Shown here: positions 60,890 through 64,000 of the stretch, in pieces | Numbering within the stretch: the stretch's first letter is position 1 | Layout: each line of letters begins with the position of its first letter | Assembly (NCBI RefSeq): GCF_914767665.1 | Contig: NC_059502.1 | Span: 5,704,001 to 5,768,000, forward strand | Direction: 5' to 3' | Length of the DNA stretch: 64,000 nucleotides | From: Harmonia axyridis | Taxonomy: Eukaryota > Arthropoda > Insecta > Coleoptera > Coccinellidae | Made by a program: the position numbers and the translations under genes | Notes under the pieces: model-generated | What the model saw: the letters and a program-made list of their open reading frames with translations, nothing else | Told to the model about the DNA's origin: nothing | Database searches by the model: none

Positions 60890-61480
60890 CATAGATAGTA
60901 TAGCAAAGTCCCATGAAGGACTTTTTTTTTTTAATTTTCTAAGGGTAAGGTAAAGTAAGGGAAATTCGGCTAAACAGGGATCGTCAATTCTAGCACCGCT
61001 CACCGATTCTTCATAGAGCTTACGGTTTCGAGGAAATTCGAAGTCGAAATTTGGGAAAAAATTGAATTTCTCCCCAAAAATCGTTATATCTCCTGAATTA
61101 TTCGCCACAAACCCCACAAATAAAAACGGTTTTGAACATCAAGTTGCCATCTAAGACTACTCCAAGGGCGTAGCTTACGTCCAGGAGAAGTTGCAGCCTA
61201 GGGAATGTTATCAATTTTTTTCTCGAAAATTTCAGTTTTTTACCTCTAATTTCTGAAATATTGTACTGATCGCCCAACTGCAAGCATTTTCGTGATCTAT
61301 ATAGTCGAATCAAGCAATAAAATGATACAATACCCCCATAAAGGATTTTTTATTTTTTTTTTAAATTTTCTAAGGGTTAAGTATGGAAAATTTTGACAGA
61401 AAATTCTTCAGGTGAGATCGAAATTCGGATAATCAATGATCGTCAATTTTGGCACTGCTCACCGATTTTTCGTAGACCTC
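60890..61480. repeat. Dispersed copy of the ~460-bp repeat
   Basis: Shares AGGGATCGTCAATTCTAGCA, TATCTCCTGAATTATTCG, GTAGCTTACGTCCAGGAGAA and CTGATCGCCCAACTGCAAGC with the 37.6-40.2 kb array. A little more than one unit. Confidence 0.72.
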
Positions 61481-61705
61481 TCAAATATGAAATGAATGCA
61501 AATCTACAGGGTGAATTTTTTCTGGAAGGGTGTCCGCTTCTTTCCTCCAAAATTAGTTTTTTTGTGAAATAAGTACTGCTAGTTCAGAGAAATTCAAAAA
61601 GAAACTCTGGTTCAGTACTACACTTTTTGGTTTGTTGTGGTTTTGTCGTATCTGCAATCGATTTCGAGAAAAATTCGTAAAAGTCTACGGTACCACCAAG
61701 TCGGG

Positions 61706-62436
61706 TATACACAGTGTCCGTAAAGTATGGAACAAATTTATTTTTAGCTAAACAGACTATTTTAAGAAATAATCCTGAAAAACTTCGATTTTTGATTTTA
61801 ATTTACCGTATTTTAAAATAATAATCCAATATACAGGGTGAATTCCTTTTGAGTAATGACGTCACCGTCATTTTTTTTAATGGAACACTCCCATTTTCCG
61901 ATTACTCTAGCTGAGCTGATTCCCAAAATGTATCACATGTTGATTTTAATTGGTACAGGGTTGACAAAAACACAATAGTTTTGTGTGTGCTCATAAAGTA
62001 ACGCGTAATATTCTGTATTAGTTAAATTAAATGTAAAAAACTACAGTGTGTTACATTGAAACCAATTGCCGCTAGACAATAAGTATTTTTGATAATATTG
62101 TTAATTTAACTAATACATAATATTGCGCGTTACTTTATGAGCACACACAAAACTATTGTATTTTCGTCCACCCTGTAGCAATAGGAATCAACGTGTGATA
62201 CATTTTTGGAATCAGCTCAGCTAGAGTAATCGGAAAATTGAGACAAAATGGGGGTGTTCCATTTAAAAAAAAATTACGGTGACGTCATTACTCGAAAGTA
62301 ATTCACCCTGTATATTAGATTATTATTTTAAAATACGGTACATTGAAATAAAAAATCGACGTGTTTCAGGATTATTTCTTAAAATGGTCTGTTTTGCTAA
62401 TGGATTTGTTTCATACTTTACGGACAAGGTGTATAA
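61706..62436. mobile_element. MITE-3, complete foldback element
   Basis: Two arms of about 330 bp are nearly complementary around a loop of about 60 bp near 62035-62097. Outer ends are ACACAGTGTCCGTAAAGTATGG and its complement. Each arm contains ACAGGGTGAATT and TGACGTCA. No coding frame. Confidence 0.8.
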
Positions 62437-62550
62437 GGCAGGGACTACTGAATCGTCTTACCCATGAAACACAATAAGTCAGCTTTAATTGAAAAATCCA
62501 TGGAAATAGAATATTCATCTGAATAGAAACAAAACTACAGTGTTTCGGGA

Positions 62551-63006
62551 CGCTCTATTAGAATGACGTCCCACACCACCATTTTTGGTTCTCCTGTCAG
62601 TGTTCGGAATCCAAACAAATAAATTGTCATTCAAATTATTACGGTGTCGTTGAAGGAATTGACTTCTTTTCATAAATAAGAGTATTTGAGGAACGATTTC
62701 AGTATTAATTGATAGACAGAAGGAACGAGGTTAATACCAGTAAGTTTGAATCCTGTATCGTTCCCCAGATTTTGTAAAAAGCCGTGTTTATTAGTTGATC
62801 TTCAAGTTCGAACTTACTGGCATTAATCTCGTTCCTTCTGTCTATCAATTAATAGTAAAATCGTTCCTTAAATAATCTTATTTATCAAAATAAGCCAATT
62901 TCTTCAACGACAACGTACTAATTTGAATGACAATTTATTTGTTTGGATTCCGAACACTGACAGGAGAACTAAAATAGCGGAGTGTGACGTCACCACTAAT
63001 AGAGCG
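62551..63006. mobile_element. MITE-1 foldback element, copy 5
   Basis: Same foldback about 250 bp upstream of the start codon at 63254. The left octamer is altered to TGACGTCC and the right one intact. The TA flank is preserved only on the right. Confidence 0.83.
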
Positions 63007-63253
63007 TATTCCAATAATCGTTTCAGTTAGACATCCGTCACTTTTCGGCGGACACCCTGTATATACACACTCACAGCGCGCGACGGGCCTTCGCCGCCTC
63101 CTCTCCAAACGCGAGGACGTGGCCGTCCCCGCGCCTGCGCCCCACCTCTTCCCGTCACTCTCCGCCGCTCTCGTGACCGTTCGTGGCACCGTCCCCCGAT
63201 CGCGTTCGTACGTCCAAACCGCGTAGCGCCACCGTCTAAGCAACACAACAAAC
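63007..63253 (+). promoter_or_regulatory. Putative promoter and 5' UTR of the gene at 63254
   Basis: A GC- and CpG-rich segment begins right after MITE-1 copy 5. TGTATATAC at 63057 could act as a TATA element but is also part of a CACCCTGTATA repeat end. The transcription start is not determined. Confidence 0.35.
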
Positions 63254-63401
63254 ATGGCGTCTCCGTCATCCTCACTGATAGATCGGCTCGACAAACAGGG
63301 CATACCCAAGTCGAAGAGAAAACTCCAGAAACATCTACGCAGCGCAGGGCTGGCCTACATATCCAGGACGGGGAAGCTGATACCCGCGAAGAAGGTTGCA
63401 G
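63254..63401 (+). CDS. First coding exon of an unidentified gene (partial)
   Basis: ATG at 63254 lies in a CpG-rich stretch after AACAAACATGG, a good insect start context. The exon encodes 49 residues (SLIDRLDKQGIPKSKRKLQ, SAGLAYISRTGKLIPAKKV) up to a GGTAGGT donor at 63402, splitting a Gly codon. The basic L-R-x-x-G-x-x-Y-x-S-R-x-G-K-x-x-P-A-K pattern recalls the N-terminal part of an insect protein group in which a Cys-rich segment follows. The rest of the gene is outside the window, so function is unknown. Confidence 0.6.
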
Positions 63402-64000
63402 GTAGGTCGAAACAAAACGTCAACAACAACGAAAAAAAACCCACCGATTCGCGAAATAACCACCTAGATAATTCTATGTGTTCCCGCGGGGTCTTTCTCT
63501 GTGTGTTTGTGTCAGATTGTGCGGTTCTGTGTTCACCCCTAAGTGTCAGTGTTTACCCGTTTATCATCGCGTAGTGTGCTACGAAAAAAACCAGGCGATT
63601 AGCGACCTTCCGAATGTAGGTCACTCGATTTATTGGAAGGAAACATTGGCCTTGTCGCTAAGGCACGTGTCCATCGTATAACAGGTTCTTTGCAGCTTTA
63701 CTTTTACTAAAAACGCCGTTTTCACAATCGACTACGAAAACAGCGACCAGATAGTAAGTGGGACGTCAAATGTCAAACGATTGTGTGTTTTTGTTTTCGG
63801 ATCTCGCCTTCGACGGGCGCAAGGCCTTCTTGGATCTCTCTCCTCGCTGAATAATTACTGTTTCTAGGCGGTTTGTAAAAAGGTTGATTGCGGTTTCTCG
63901 ATTACGGCCTTCGTAACATCGTTTCGTCTCGTTTTCCTTCAGTTTCTCTTCGACTCGTGTCGATAAATGGCGTTATTAAATTCGTATTTCCTTTCTTACG
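63402..64000. other. Start of the first intron of the gene at 63254
   Basis: After the GTAGGT donor no further in-frame exon is recognised up to the window end. Confidence 0.45.

Noticed and set aside
60539..61117. Several overlapping frames on both strands near 60.5-61.1 kb
   Set aside because: They cross into the ~460-bp repeat and have no family resemblance.
62935..63309. 124-codon minus-strand frame overlapping the 63.25-kb start region
   Set aside because: Lies across MITE-1 and GC-rich promoter DNA, Arg-rich low complexity, and conflicts with the better supported plus-strand exon.

Overview
The window is animal nuclear DNA, almost certainly from an insect and perhaps a beetle (low confidence at order level). 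It is AT-rich and has short exons with GT-AG introns. It carries an insect-like cAMP-dependent protein kinase type I regulatory subunit, expanded C2H2 zinc-finger arrays, many mariner-type relics, foldback MITEs and 5'-truncated non-LTR retrotransposons. No bacterial-style operons or CRISPR arrays are present.

Region 1 (1-23.4 kb) is a cluster of five closely related zinc-finger genes, four on the minus strand and one on the plus strand. Each has a 29-nt leader coding exon (MKVEASEIDE-type) joined to one large exon. The large exon encodes a conserved acidic linker of about 75 residues followed by 9 to 15 fingers with a 29-residue period (CX2CX12HX4H). The first two genes lie in a tandem segmental duplication of about 3.8 kb and differ by exactly one 87-bp finger unit. 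Differences among paralogs concentrate at the predicted DNA-contact residues. Decayed fingers, an orphan leader exon and non-LTR fragments surround the genes. A 3.9-kb segment with long terminal inverted repeats (8.5-12.4 kb) and a DUF4817-like relic splits the cluster.

Region 2 (23.7-28.3 kb) holds the four 3' exons of the PKA type I regulatory subunit gene on the minus strand: pseudosubstrate, both cyclic-nucleotide-binding domains and the C-terminus. Its introns carry a tRNA-like sequence, a DD41D (rosa-like) transposon and a MITE. The dimerization/docking exon is not visible.

Region 3 (28.3-53 kb) is mostly repeats: mariner relics, a 273-bp tandem repeat, a tandem repeat of about 460 bp interrupted by a non-LTR 3' end, a degenerate repeat built on TTTCATCAAAAT, several foldback elements and nested MITE insertions. 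Short GC-rich stretches at 30.4, 37.3 and 48.9 kb stand out and could be promoters or first exons.

Region 4 (53.0-54.8 kb) is a two-exon minus-strand gene for a 327-residue coiled-coil protein of unknown function. A MITE sits in its intron. Region 5 (55-63 kb) is again repeat-rich. Region 6 (63.25 kb to the end) contains the first coding exon of a plus-strand gene in a GC-rich context.

The zinc-finger cluster is the most unusual part of the window. Its framework is nearly invariant, its contact residues are diversified, finger copy number changes in whole units, and no recognised effector domain is present. This resembles rapidly evolving DNA-recognition families elsewhere, but that function is inference.
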